DNA of 51,358 bases from Granulosicoccus sp964435305 (GTDB taxonomy: Bacteria; Pseudomonadota; Gammaproteobacteria; Granulosicoccales; Granulosicoccaceae). Positions 8,949 to 17,409 of the stretch are shown here, piece after piece; position 1 is the first letter of the stretch; each line of letters begins with the position of its first letter. Under the pieces are notes generated by a model. That model was not told the origin of the DNA. It worked only from the letters and a program-made list of their open reading frames with translations, and searched no databases. The position numbers and the translations under genes are program-made. Location: contig CAYSZH010000012.1 in the NCBI GenBank assembly GCA_964435305.1, positions 1 through 51,358 of the forward strand, given 5' to 3'.

Positions 8949-9545
8949 ATGCCCCACGTAAAACCGTTAAGTAATGACGAATGCGACGATGCCACAGCAG
9001 ACATCGAATGGTTAGCATCGGCAACCGGTTTTACAGCCAACTCCATGTTGGCCTTGTCACATCGCCCCGAGATTGCTAAAGCTGTATTAGGCTTAATCAG
9101 AGCAGTGGTACGCAACCCTGAGGGTACTGTCAGTTCAGAACTGCGCTGGATGGTAGCGCATGTCTCCAGTTTATCGAACGGTTGTACTTATTGCTCCGCA
9201 CATACGTTTAAAAATGGCGCTGACAATGGTGTCAGTCAAGAGAAACTCGATGCTATCTGGGATTTTGAAACATCGGATCTCTTTTCTGAGGCAGAACGAG
9301 CGGCCCTTCGCATTGCGATGACGGGTGGACAATGTCCATCCCATGCATCTGTAGCAGACATGTCTGAACTAAAAAAACACTTCAATGAAGCACAGGTCGT
9401 CGAGATTGGTGCTGTGATTGCGCTGTTCGGTTTTAACAATCGTTGGAACTCTTTAATGCAAACCGATTTAGAGCCCGAAGTGACCTCATTCGTGGCTGAA
9501 AGGGGTTATGAAGACTTGGGCAAAAACCGAGTTAAAAAAAATTAA
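8949..9545 (+). CDS. Carboxymuconolactone decarboxylase / AhpD-like protein
   Basis: A 198-residue all-alpha protein of the AhpD-like superfamily, peroxidase-related branch. The redox motif CTYCSAH gives C79, C82 and H85, preceded by a conserved glutamate region (SSELRWMVAHVSS), matching the ExxxxxCxxCxxxH pattern of alkylhydroperoxidase-type proteins. The fold continues with ALRIAMTGG and IGAVIALFGFNNRWN. The ribosome site AAGGAAG precedes the ATG. It heads the plus-strand operon with tctC 69 bp downstream. It could act as a thiol peroxidase or, as in some relatives, as a lactone or decarboxylation enzyme; I cannot choose. Confidence 0.88.
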   Translation: MPHVKPLSNDECDDATADIEWLASATGFTANSMLALSHRPEIAKAVLGLIRAVVRNPEGTVSSELRWMVAHVSSLSNGCTYCSAHTFKNGADNGVSQEKLDAIWDFETSDLFSEAERAALRIAMTGGQCPSHASVADMSELKKHFNEAQVVEIGAVIALFGFNNRWNSLMQTDLEPEVTSFVAERGYEDLGKNRVKKN

Positions 9546-9614
9546 GTGTAAGGAGAGTATTTATAAAGCCGGGCAATATTGTCTGGTAATTTGCTGTAAA
9601 ACTTGGAGGATAAA

Positions 9615-10724
9615 ATGACTGACGATATTAAACTTAGTCGACGGAAATTTCTTGCCGGTGCGGCTATTGGAACGGCATCGGCAATGCATATCACTATTCC
9701 CGCCAGCGCCTTTGCCCAGGCTGGATACCCTCGACGACCGATTACACTGGTTGTTATGTATTCAGCGGGTGGTGGCACCGATACCATCATGCGTAAGCTT
9801 GCAGAAGAAATGGCCGCAAGCCAGGGTTGGAAAATTAACGTCATCAACAAACCTGGAGCGGTAGGTGGGGTCGCAACGCAGTTTGTAGGCGCAGCCAAAT
9901 CTGATGGCTATACGCTGTTGGGCGGCGCTAACTACAACCGATTTGTAAGAGTACTGGGGCATGCCGATTTTGTGCCATGGGAAGAATGGTTGCCCATGAA
10001 GGCGGCAAACGCGTTGGCAAGCTGGTCGGTGCGCAAAGACTCTCCATTCCAATCGTTTGACGATGTTATTAAAGCGGCTAAAGAAAAACCGGGCTCCGTT
10101 TCAATCTCAACATCCGGCACTGGCGGTGTTTGGCATGAGCTTGCTTTAATCGTTGCAAACCTTGCTGGTGTTGAGCTCAAATATGTACCGTACAAGGGTG
10201 GAAAGCCTGCTACGCTTGCGGGCTTGCAAGGCGAAACTGATATCGCAGGCGGTGGTGTCCACGAGCATATAGAGCTCGTTCGCGCTGGTGAACTGCGCAA
10301 TATATGTCAAACAAGTTCCGAAGACATTGTGCTTGACGATGGGACAACACTGCCATCTATTGCCACAATATTGCCTGAAAGCCGAAAAATTCTACCGGTG
10401 GGTGCAACGTATAACTTTATGGTTAAGCGCGATCTTCCACCAGAGGTATTGCAAATGTTAGCTGACGGTTTTCGAGCCGCAGCAGGGTCTGATTCCTTCA
10501 AGGCTTTAATGGACTCTAAATTTTTCCAGCTCGATATTAAAGTGGGTGAGGATGCCGATCGCGAAGGCGCATTGATGGAAAGTGTGACTGTGGATATTTT
10601 TAATCGCTTTCAGGATCAAATAGGCGCTGAGGTTAAAACTGCGGCGGAACTTGGTTTGCCGGCTCCGGAAGATTTTGATTCCTGGTGGCCACCTGAAGGT
10701 TACAAACCACCACCAATCAGCTGA
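9615..10724 (+). CDS. tctC: Tripartite tricarboxylate transporter substrate-binding protein TctC (Tat-exported)
   Basis: A periplasmic binding protein of the Bug/TctC family, 369 residues from the ATG at 9615. That start has the ribosome site TTGGAGGA; an upstream TTG at 9603 would lie within it and is less likely. The leader has a twin-arginine motif, SRRKFLAGAAIG, ending near ASAFAQA. The mature protein starts GYPRRPITLVVMYSAGGGTD, followed by the family pattern GYTLLGGANYN, VSISTSGTGGVWHEL and ELKYVPYKGGKPA. It is about 50 residues longer than a standard TctC, with a distinctive C-terminal extension. It probably feeds TctBA encoded directly downstream and possibly the divergent TctBA as well. 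Confidence 0.94.
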   Translation: MTDDIKLSRRKFLAGAAIGTASAMHITIPASAFAQAGYPRRPITLVVMYSAGGGTDTIMRKLAEEMAASQGWKINVINKPGAVGGVATQFVGAAKSDGYTLLGGANYNRFVRVLGHADFVPWEEWLPMKAANALASWSVRKDSPFQSFDDVIKAAKEKPGSVSISTSGTGGVWHELALIVANLAGVELKYVPYKGGKPATLAGLQGETDIAGGGVHEHIELVRAGELRNICQTSSEDIVLDDGTTLPSIATILPESRKILPVGATYNFMVKRDLPPEVLQMLADGFRAAAGSDSFKALMDSKFFQLDIKVGEDADREGALMESVTVDIFNRFQDQIGAEVKTAAELGLPAPEDFDSWWPPEGYKPPPIS

Positions 10725-10736
10725 TTAAACCCTAAC

Positions 10737-10784
10737 GGCAGCAGTTGCCATTCTTCGTGTACAGAGGATGGCGGCTGTTGTTCC
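10737..10784 (+). terminator. Intercistronic stem-loop after tctC
   Basis: Between tctC and tctB an imperfect hairpin can be drawn. GCAGCAGttGCCAT pairs with ATGGCggCTGTTGT, with wobble pairs in the tt/gg position and a central loop. There is no strong T tract. It probably acts as a partial terminator or a 3' stabiliser of the tctC message, raising SBP level relative to the membrane genes. Confidence 0.5.
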
Positions 10785-10807
10785 TCTTCGTGTGAGCTAA
10801 AAATCAG

Positions 10808-11380
10808 TTGACCTCTTCAAATAAAGATAATGCTGTTGCATTTGAAGGTGAAGAAGCAGGAGCCGGGTATGCATCTCCTTCACTCGATCTCGCTGCCGCC
10901 TGCTTTCTGGTGCTGTTGTCTATCATTGTTATTATTGCGTCGTGGCGATTACCTGTACCTGGGGATTTATTGACAGCGCCCGGTCTACTGCCATTTTTCA
11001 CAGCGGCATCGTTGCTGGTTATGGCGGTGATTCTGGGTGGCACTGCTCTTAATAGAAAAACATCGGCACACGGGCTTGCACAAGAAATTGCCAGTGCTGA
11101 TAAAGCACAAATTAAAAGAACGTTATTACTCATTGTGCTTGTCGGGCTGTATATTCTTGCTCTGCAGTATTTGGCTTTTCAGTATGATTTTTCTGTTGGC
11201 GGGCAGTTCTTTAGTGTCAGTGCTTTTGAGCCCGTTACGGTAACAATTCTTGCGGCCATTATCTGTATCTATTGGGGAGGCCCGCTTTGGATAACCACGC
11301 TGGTCTCGGTTGTTTGGACCTTATTGCTTTCTCTGGTTTTCCAAAAGGCATTTAACTTGCCATTGCCGGGTAGTTTTTAG
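10808..11380 (+). CDS. tctB: Tripartite tricarboxylate transporter small permease TctB
   Basis: A 190-residue membrane protein with four hydrophobic segments at about 26-48, 58-76, 103-122 and 134-180, matching the TctB layout. The C-terminal hairpin ends in VWTLLLSLVFQKAFNLPLPGSF, very typical of the family. The only usable in-frame start before the first helix is a TTG at 10808, and no strong ribosome site precedes it, so translation may depend on coupling or be weak. It is followed after 3 bp by tctA, implying coupled translation. Confidence 0.88.
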   Translation: MTSSNKDNAVAFEGEEAGAGYASPSLDLAAACFLVLLSIIVIIASWRLPVPGDLLTAPGLLPFFTAASLLVMAVILGGTALNRKTSAHGLAQEIASADKAQIKRTLLLIVLVGLYILALQYLAFQYDFSVGGQFFSVSAFEPVTVTILAAIICIYWGGPLWITTLVSVVWTLLLSLVFQKAFNLPLPGSF

Positions 11381-11383
11381 TCT

Positions 11384-12871
11384 ATGGGTATCTTTGATGC
11401 ACTATGGATGATACTTACACCGGCTAACCTTACAGCAACTTTGAGCGGTGTGTGCCTCGGCATCATATGGGGTGCGCTGCCGGGTCTGTCTACCACTATG
11501 GCAATGGGGCTGCTTATTGGCTTATCAGCCGGTATGCCGCAGGAGATCGCTATTTGTTTCATGCTTGGTGTGTACACCGGTAGCGTTTTCGGTGGTGCTA
11601 TATCAGCAGTCCTGATCAACATTCCAGGTACACCTGATGCTGTCCCGACCATGATAGAAGGTCATCAGCTTGCACGCCGAGGTGAAGGTGGTAAAGCACT
11701 CGGCATGGCCATAGCCTCTTCGTTTGTCGGTGGCACAATCGGCATTGTGATACTAATTCTGTTTATTCCGTTAATACTCACTTTTGCCTTGCACTTTCGT
11801 TCCTGGGAAATGTTCTGGCTTGCTGTAATTGGCATTATGGTTTCGGGTTCGATGTCGGCAGGTTCCATGCCGCTAAAGGGGTGGATAGCGGGCTGGATGG
11901 GAATGTTAGTCGCGCTTGTGGGGCTGGATTCCATTCACGCCGTACCTCGATTTACATTTGGTAGTTTAGCCTTATACGACGGCATCTCGTATATTGCAAT
12001 ACTTATTGGTCTGTTCGGCCTGGCTGAAATATTTCGTACTTTGCCCGCGAGTAAAGCACCTGCAATTCCGGACAGGGTCGGCAAAATCATTCCCTCGGTG
12101 AGCATGCTGAAGAAATATATTCCTGCGTCCATTCGCTCTGGTGTTATTGGAACGACAATAGGTGCGATACCCGGCGCAGGTGCAAACGTTGCCTCTTTTC
12201 TCGCTTACGATATTGGTCGGCGACGCGCCAGGGATGATGAAAAACCCCTGTGGGGTAAAGGCAGTTATGAAGCGATTGTTTGCGCAGAGACAGCAAACAA
12301 TGCCAATATCGGCGGTTCCATGTTACCAACGCTTGCGCTGGGTATTCCAGGTAATGCACCTGCCGCCGCTTTGCTGGCTGCGCTGACACTAAAGAACGTT
12401 GTCGTTGGCCCGACGATAGAAATTGATCACCCCGGTTTAATCTATTTTATATACGCCGCACTTTTTGTAGCCAATATGCTGATGTACCTGGCAGCGTTTG
12501 CACTCATTGCACCTTGCGTGAAGCTATTTAGCCTTCCACGCGGCTTACTGATGCCCCTTATCATACCGGTGTGTGTGATCGGTGCTTTTACCGTCAAACT
12601 CTCAATGTTCGACGTGTGGATAATGTTTGTAGCAGGGGTGGCGGGCTGGTTGTTATCGATATTCAGGTTTCCGGTTGCACCCATAGTACTGGGTGTTATT
12701 TTAGCGCCCTTGGCAGATGAAAACCTGCGCCGCGCGTTGCTGCTATTTAAAGACAAGGAAGCAGGATTTGTTTTATCGCAGAGCATTGGGACTGTGCTTA
12801 TGTTATGCGTGTTAGTGGTTATCGTTGAGGGAATTATCAGAGGTGTGCGTTCGTTACGCGCTACTGCGTAA
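11384..12871 (+). CDS. tctA: Tripartite tricarboxylate transporter large permease TctA
   Basis: A 495-residue polytopic permease. Diagnostic TctA blocks are GALPGLSTTMAMGLLIGLSAGMP, GVYTGSVFGGAISAVLINIPGTPDA near residues 64-86, and in the second half ANNANIGGSMLPTLALGIPGNAPAAALLAAL. About 12 TM helices are present. It forms the membrane channel with TctB and takes substrate from TctC. It is clearly diverged from the TctA at 6594-8090, so the two are paralogues rather than a recent duplication. The Gfo/Idh/MocA gene follows about 54 bp later. Confidence 0.95.
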   Translation: MGIFDALWMILTPANLTATLSGVCLGIIWGALPGLSTTMAMGLLIGLSAGMPQEIAICFMLGVYTGSVFGGAISAVLINIPGTPDAVPTMIEGHQLARRGEGGKALGMAIASSFVGGTIGIVILILFIPLILTFALHFRSWEMFWLAVIGIMVSGSMSAGSMPLKGWIAGWMGMLVALVGLDSIHAVPRFTFGSLALYDGISYIAILIGLFGLAEIFRTLPASKAPAIPDRVGKIIPSVSMLKKYIPASIRSGVIGTTIGAIPGAGANVASFLAYDIGRRRARDDEKPLWGKGSYEAIVCAETANNANIGGSMLPTLALGIPGNAPAAALLAALTLKNVVVGPTIEIDHPGLIYFIYAALFVANMLMYLAAFALIAPCVKLFSLPRGLLMPLIIPVCVIGAFTVKLSMFDVWIMFVAGVAGWLLSIFRFPVAPIVLGVILAPLADENLRRALLLFKDKEAGFVLSQSIGTVLMLCVLVVIVEGIIRGVRSLRATA

Positions 12872-12925
12872 GTACGTATAAAGTTCATTCGCTGTGCATC
12901 CAGGTGCATGGGTAAGGGAGGATGC

Positions 12926-14062
12926 ATGACAAAAAAAGACAAAAAGAGTATTGGATTAGCGGTTATCGGTTGCGGCACCATTGGCAGGATCCGAGCAAAG
13001 CTTGCCCAGGACTACCCAGGTGTTGGATGGATAGGCCTGTGTGATTTAAAATCTGATTTAGGTAAAAAATTAAAAGACGATACCGACGCCGATTTCTTTA
13101 CCAATGATTACCGTGAATTATTAGCTCGGCCTGAAGTGACGGCCACCATTATCGCAACTGATGAGAATTTTCATTTCGACCCAACCATGCTTGCGATTGA
13201 AAAAGGGCATAGTCTGTTTATTGAAAAACCGCTGGCCACTGACGCACGCGAATCCGCGCAAATTCTCGCGGCTATTGAGAGCGCCGGAGTGGATGCTGTT
13301 GTGGGTTATACCCAGCGGTTCAGACGTCGTTTCCTTTCAGTTAAGGAAAAACTGCTCACAGGTCAAATTGGCGATGTGCATTCTGTTGTTACCCGTGCAT
13401 TTATGAATCGGATGGTACCCATTGCGACACTGAGTAGAACGCAGGAGCGTGCCACGCTCACACCAATGGTGGTATCGGGTACACACAGCCTGGACATGTC
13501 CATGTGGTTAATGGAAGGTAAAACGCCGGTATCTGTCTTTGCCCAGTCGACAGATCGGGTGTTAGGGGAATATGGAACCAAAGATTCCACTTTTGGTGTT
13601 TTTACGATGTCAGATGGCACCATTTGGTCAATGAATATTAGCTGGGCGTTGCCGGTAGTTTGGCCGGGTGCTGTCTATGGAATAGAAATCGGTATTGTTG
13701 GCGATAAAGGTGTTATCGATATTGAAGATACGCATCGCGATCTGGTTCTTGCGAGTGATGTCGCGCAGGGCGCGGGTTATGCTCCAGAGGGTTTTGAGCC
13801 CGGTGCGCCACGGCATGTGGATTTTCTAACAAGTTATCCTCCCGGTGATTTGCATGATGGGCAGCTTTGGGGGCCCATGCGTGAGGAGACCAACGCCTGG
13901 TATCAGCGTGTATACACGGGACAATCAACGCCTCACGCAACCGCTGCTGAAGCACATCGGAATCTTTTAATGACGATGGCAATGGATGTGTCCGCCATGC
14001 GTGGCGCGCCAGTGGCATTGCCAGCAGATCCCGATGAGCTGATGACCGAGCTTAATCAATAA
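12926..14062 (+). CDS. Gfo/Idh/MocA family oxidoreductase
   Basis: A 378-residue NAD(P)-dependent oxidoreductase when started at the ATG at 12926, which has the ribosome site AAGGGAGGA just upstream; an in-frame ATG at 12908 overlaps that site and is unlikely. The Rossmann motif is VIGCGTIGRIRAKL, the family motif is IEKPLATDARES, and GYTQRFRRRFLSVKEKL follows. The C-terminal domain is the usual mixed sheet. It resembles inositol 2-dehydrogenase-like members, but the substrate is unknown. It sits between tctA and the signal-less DctP-like gene, whose start follows its stop within a few bases. Confidence 0.92.
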   Translation: MTKKDKKSIGLAVIGCGTIGRIRAKLAQDYPGVGWIGLCDLKSDLGKKLKDDTDADFFTNDYRELLARPEVTATIIATDENFHFDPTMLAIEKGHSLFIEKPLATDARESAQILAAIESAGVDAVVGYTQRFRRRFLSVKEKLLTGQIGDVHSVVTRAFMNRMVPIATLSRTQERATLTPMVVSGTHSLDMSMWLMEGKTPVSVFAQSTDRVLGEYGTKDSTFGVFTMSDGTIWSMNISWALPVVWPGAVYGIEIGIVGDKGVIDIEDTHRDLVLASDVAQGAGYAPEGFEPGAPRHVDFLTSYPPGDLHDGQLWGPMREETNAWYQRVYTGQSTPHATAAEAHRNLLMTMAMDVSAMRGAPVALPADPDELMTELNQ

Positions 14063-14079
14063 CATTGAACGACAGACTT

Positions 14080-15012
14080 ATGACATTAAAATTCAGATTT
14101 GGCGGATACCAGGGTGACCAGTCCGTTCATACTCGTGCCGGACGTGTCTTCTGCGATATCGTTAAACGTAAAGCGGGTAATGACGCATCCGTTCACTTTG
14201 ATGAAAATATCGTGATAAAGGGGCATAAAGCGGCTGAGCTACTGAGCAAGACTGAAAGTGGAGAGTTAGAAGGATGTTATTTTTCTTCAAGCTACCTGGC
14301 CGCCCGTGTGCCAGAGCTGGGACTTTTTGATCAACATTTTGTGGTGCCTGATCGACAACGTGCTTATGCGGTGCTGGACGGTGCACTCGGCAAGCGTCTG
14401 GTAAGCGAAGTAGAGCGTAAAACCGGCTTTACCGTTCTAGGGTACTGGGATAACGGTGTGCGTAATATATCCAATGCACACAGGCCTATTCACAGCCCAC
14501 AAGACTGTCTCGATCTGAAGATTAGAACGCTGGATAATAGTAACCACCAGAGGGTGTTTAAATCATTAGGGTTTGAACCCATGAAAATTGATGTTAGGGA
14601 TTTACCAAATGCTGTGGAAACTGGAGTAGTAGATGCGCAGGAAAACCCGCTAACGAATATCTACAACTTTAATCTACACAAAACGCACAAACACATTACT
14701 TTGACGCAGCACTTGCTTGGTGTGGCACTGTTGTTATTTAACAAAGAGACCGTGAATTCCTGGCCAGATTCGTTCAGAGAAATAGTGGTGGATGCAGCCA
14801 TTGAGGCAAGCAAACAACAGCGTCTGTTCGCAGAGGAAGAGGACAGCGTGTGCTACGAGGCGATGAAAAAGGATGGCTGTGAAATTGTAGAATTATCTGC
14901 AGATGAACGAGTGGCGTTTAAACAAGCGACAGAGGCGTCAGTTGCTATCACGCGATCCGATTTTAGTCCTGAGTTAATTGATCTGTTTGAGAGTGATCTT
15001 GCCAGTGCTTGA
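14080..15012 (+). CDS. DctP-like TRAP solute-binding-fold protein lacking a signal peptide
   Basis: About 310 residues with the fold pattern of the TRAP binding protein family. The N-terminal strand TLKFRFGGYQGDQSVHTRAGRVF is followed by a GELEGCYFSSSYLAARVPELGLFD segment. The mid-domain signature GYWDNGVRNISNAHRPIHSPQDCLDLKIRT and the VETGVVDAQENPLTNIYNFNLHKTHKHITLTQH block are the most diagnostic parts of DctP proteins. The protein begins directly at the first mature strand. There is no secretion signal either from the ATG at 14080 or from a TTG at 14065, so it should be cytoplasmic. No TRAP permease is in the operon. A sensory, chaperone or enzymatic role is possible; the alternative is a protein whose leader has been lost. 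Confidence 0.85.
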   Translation: MTLKFRFGGYQGDQSVHTRAGRVFCDIVKRKAGNDASVHFDENIVIKGHKAAELLSKTESGELEGCYFSSSYLAARVPELGLFDQHFVVPDRQRAYAVLDGALGKRLVSEVERKTGFTVLGYWDNGVRNISNAHRPIHSPQDCLDLKIRTLDNSNHQRVFKSLGFEPMKIDVRDLPNAVETGVVDAQENPLTNIYNFNLHKTHKHITLTQHLLGVALLLFNKETVNSWPDSFREIVVDAAIEASKQQRLFAEEEDSVCYEAMKKDGCEIVELSADERVAFKQATEASVAITRSDFSPELIDLFESDLASA

Positions 15013-15073
15013 CAGTACCTTGCGTGGGTGCAATTGCGAGTGCGAATGAAGAAAAGCTGATTTAAGTCGGGCT

Positions 15074-16156
15074 TTATAGTGGGCTTACACCAAGTTCATC
15101 TGCTACTTCGTTCAAAGATAGTCGTAGCTTCGAAGCAATTGGGATGCCGTAGTCAGTTCTATGTTGGGTGACTGCGGCCAGCCTTTCACCTGGAAGACGT
15201 ATTTCATCATAACCAGGTAACAAGGCAGATGACTTCATCTGTCGCCAGACTTCATCAATCTCCGTTTTAAATTTAGATACATCGGTGAACGCTTTAATAT
15301 CCAGCGCGATAACAAATTGGCCGGTATTGGTTACCGATTTGCTGTCAGCGTTAAAATCAATCACATCACGACCGAAGCTTGCGCCATTGAGAGTGCCTGC
15401 CAGTATCCCGAATATTAATGAGAGACCGTAACCTTTTGGCCCTCCAATAGGCAGTAGAAAACCTTCTGATGCTCGAGTTGGATCTATAAGCGGACGGCCT
15501 TCGCGATCTATCATCCAACCCTCTGGCATCGTTTCGCCTCGTTGGGCTGCCGTTTTCACTTTTCCATAGGCTGCAACGGTGGTTGCCATATCGAGAACAA
15601 TGGGTGGCTTGTTTGCCGATGGAATAGCGACAGCGATGGGATTAGTGCTAAGCAACATTTCCGTACCACCCCAGGGTGGCAAGTGGTTAGCACTACCCAC
15701 GGCGACATATAGGCCAATCATGTCTTGCTTAAGTGGCATCATTGCGTACAAAGAGGCAGGGCCAGCGTGATTGGAGAATTGCGAACCTACCCAGGCCACT
15801 CCAGTACTGGCGGCCTTTTGTATAGCCAATTCGGTCGCCTGACTCATTACCAAATGCCCAAGTGCATTGTCACCGTCAATCAAGGCTGTCGCCGTGCGCT
15901 CTTCGACAACCTTTATGTTTGGCGATACGTTGATACCACCCGCCTTAATTCGTTTAATGTACTGCGGTAGCCGAAACACACCGTGACCATCTTGCCCGAT
16001 CAGATCGGCTCTCGCCATTAGCCCAGCCGTTTTACCGGCATGTTTTTCGTTGACACCAACAGCGACTAAGCTGCGTGTGATAAAGTCGCTAAGCTCATTG
16101 TAAGTATTAGTTTTTACGCGACTCGCATCACTGTTGGTTTCGGATTTTTCGTTCAC
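15074..16156 (-). CDS. Ldh family (malate/L-lactate dehydrogenase type) oxidoreductase
   Basis: A 360-residue NAD(P)-dependent dehydrogenase of the Ldh/YlbC/ComC type, structurally unrelated to the classical LDH. Family motifs are DLIGQDGHGVFRLPQYIKRI with the conserved histidine, GVAWVGSQFSNHAGPASLYAM, and LSTNPIAVAIPSANKPPIVLDMATTV, followed by GGPKGYGLSLIFGILAGTLNGA. Members reduce or oxidise 2-keto/2-hydroxy acids such as malate, sulfolactate, ureidoglycolate and 2,3-diketogulonate. The gene lies 14 bp downstream of a PuuE-like hydrolase. That pairing resembles ureide pathways, in which an Ldh-family ureidoglycolate dehydrogenase exists, so ureidoglycolate is one candidate (inference). 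Confidence 0.93.
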   Translation of the reverse strand: MNEKSETNSDASRVKTNTYNELSDFITRSLVAVGVNEKHAGKTAGLMARADLIGQDGHGVFRLPQYIKRIKAGGINVSPNIKVVEERTATALIDGDNALGHLVMSQATELAIQKAASTGVAWVGSQFSNHAGPASLYAMMPLKQDMIGLYVAVGSANHLPPWGGTEMLLSTNPIAVAIPSANKPPIVLDMATTVAAYGKVKTAAQRGETMPEGWMIDREGRPLIDPTRASEGFLLPIGGPKGYGLSLIFGILAGTLNGASFGRDVIDFNADSKSVTNTGQFVIALDIKAFTDVSKFKTEIDEVWRQMKSSALLPGYDEIRLPGERLAAVTQHRTDYGIPIASKLRLSLNEVADELGVSPL

Positions 16157-16170
16157 TTGTCAAATTGCCT

Positions 16171-17055
16171 TCACGCGCGTTCCAATTGCTGACGATACCA
16201 GTCTCCGATTTCACTGGCGGTCATCCAGGCCACACCATCATGACCACCAACATAGTCAAGCAGCTCTTCAAGATATCGGATTCTGTGAGGAACGCCGGTT
16301 ATATAAGGGTGAATCGATATCGCCATTACACGGGCGTTGTCTTCTCCCTCCTGATACAAGCGGTCAAACTGATCTTTACCGCGTTTTAGAAATTCATCGG
16401 ACGCGTGTTGCTGCAATGCGTAGACTGCAATGTCGTTCGTTTCCACAGTGTACGGAATGCTCGTAATTATGCCGTAAGGGGTATCTATATCCTGGGGTAA
16501 ATCATCAATAACCCAATCAGCTACGAACTCAATACCATGCTCGCGCAGCAGATCAAGTGTTTCGTCTGTTTCGGTTAAACCCGGACATTCCCACGAGCGA
16601 GGAGCTTGACCGCTAAAGGCTGTAATTGCGTTTACGGTGTCCTCGATTGCTTTGCGCTGGTCGGTTAAGTTATGCATTGGCCCTTGAAGATACCCGTGCC
16701 CCATAAATTCCCAGCCGGCGTCGAGACCGGCACAAGCGACTCTTGGATACGATTCGCATACGTGACCGTTGATCGCCATCGTCACGGGTATCGTGCGCTC
16801 GGTCAAGGCCTTATGCTGTCGCCAGAAGCCCGAACGCATTCCGTACTCATGCCATGACCAATTGGGTACATCGGGCTGTAAGGGTTGCCCCATAGGCGGT
16901 GACAGCACAGTGCGTGGCATCGGTTTTTCTATTTGCCATTCTTCGACGTTAACAATAACCCAGACTGCTATCCGTTTACTGTTCGGAAGAGTCAGTGGGG
17001 GTCTGTCAACAATAGCTTGATACGGAATACGGTCGGTCAGCCGGTTCATTGTCAC
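16171..17055 (-). CDS. Polysaccharide deacetylase-fold hydrolase, PuuE (allantoinase)-like
   Basis: About 294 residues of the NodB/polysaccharide deacetylase superfamily. The canonical first metal motif (TFDDG) is replaced by NVEEW, and the HxxxH motif reads MGHGYLQG. This degeneracy is typical of PuuE-like cofactor-independent allantoinases and related cyclic-amide hydrolases. The C-terminal ISIHPYITGVPHRIRYLEELLDYV and GVAWMTASEIGDWYRQ are also characteristic. The start is either the GTG at 17055 or the ATG at 17049; neither has a clear ribosome site. It is cotranscribed with the Ldh-family gene. Sugar deacetylation is unlikely; hydrolysis of a cyclic amide or ureide is the best guess. Confidence 0.9.
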   Translation of the reverse strand: MTMNRLTDRIPYQAIVDRPPLTLPNSKRIAVWVIVNVEEWQIEKPMPRTVLSPPMGQPLQPDVPNWSWHEYGMRSGFWRQHKALTERTIPVTMAINGHVCESYPRVACAGLDAGWEFMGHGYLQGPMHNLTDQRKAIEDTVNAITAFSGQAPRSWECPGLTETDETLDLLREHGIEFVADWVIDDLPQDIDTPYGIITSIPYTVETNDIAVYALQQHASDEFLKRGKDQFDRLYQEGEDNARVMAISIHPYITGVPHRIRYLEELLDYVGGHDGVAWMTASEIGDWYRQQLERA

Positions 17056-17085
17056 GCATAAATTGGATTGTTTGCGAAAGGAATG

Positions 17086-17115
17086 CTAAGTGCAATTAGT
17101 ATGAATTGCGCTTAG
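17086..17115. promoter_or_regulatory. 30-bp imperfect inverted repeat upstream of PuuE-like gene
   Basis: CTAAGtGCAATT and AATTGCgCTTAG are 12-base arms with one mismatch, separated by six bases. The repeat lies 31-60 bp upstream of the minus-strand PuuE-like gene, where an operator would overlap its promoter. A DNA-binding site for a dimeric repressor is more likely than a terminator, because no gene ends here. Confidence 0.45.
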
Positions 17116-17319
17116 GAGACGGTACCTGAGTTTTAGTGCTATTCGACACTATTAATCTTGATAGCAAGCATTAGATTTATTGATAGTTCGAGTGAAAACC
17201 CGTGCATACCAGGCTGATCGCAAGTGCTTGTGTTGAATACCTCTAAATGAATAATTGCTTTCGATGTGAAATAGTCAAAAAGCTTTAATAAATTGCATTT
17301 TTAATAGACTTTGTTTCTA

Positions 17320-17333
17320 TAACGTTTGCGTTA
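17320..17333. promoter_or_regulatory. LacI/PurR-type operator candidate before tctC operon
   Basis: TAACG-TTTG-CGTTA forms an inverted repeat about 77 bp upstream of the tctC start at 17410. The run AACGTTTGCGT also matches one half of the known PurR/LacI-family consensus. The remaining 17116-17361 region is A/T rich and otherwise shows nothing recognisable. The site is suggestive only. Confidence 0.3.
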
Positions 17334-17409
17334 ATTAGTTTTTAAGGGCAGTCTATAGCTGTTGTTTTCAGATACCCATTTGTTTTCAGATTACCTTGGA
17401 GGAGGACAT

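Noticed and set aside
9603..9614. TTG start for tctC four codons upstream
   Set aside because: The TTG overlaps the TTGGAGGA ribosome site; the ATG at 9615 has ideal spacing and starts the Tat leader.
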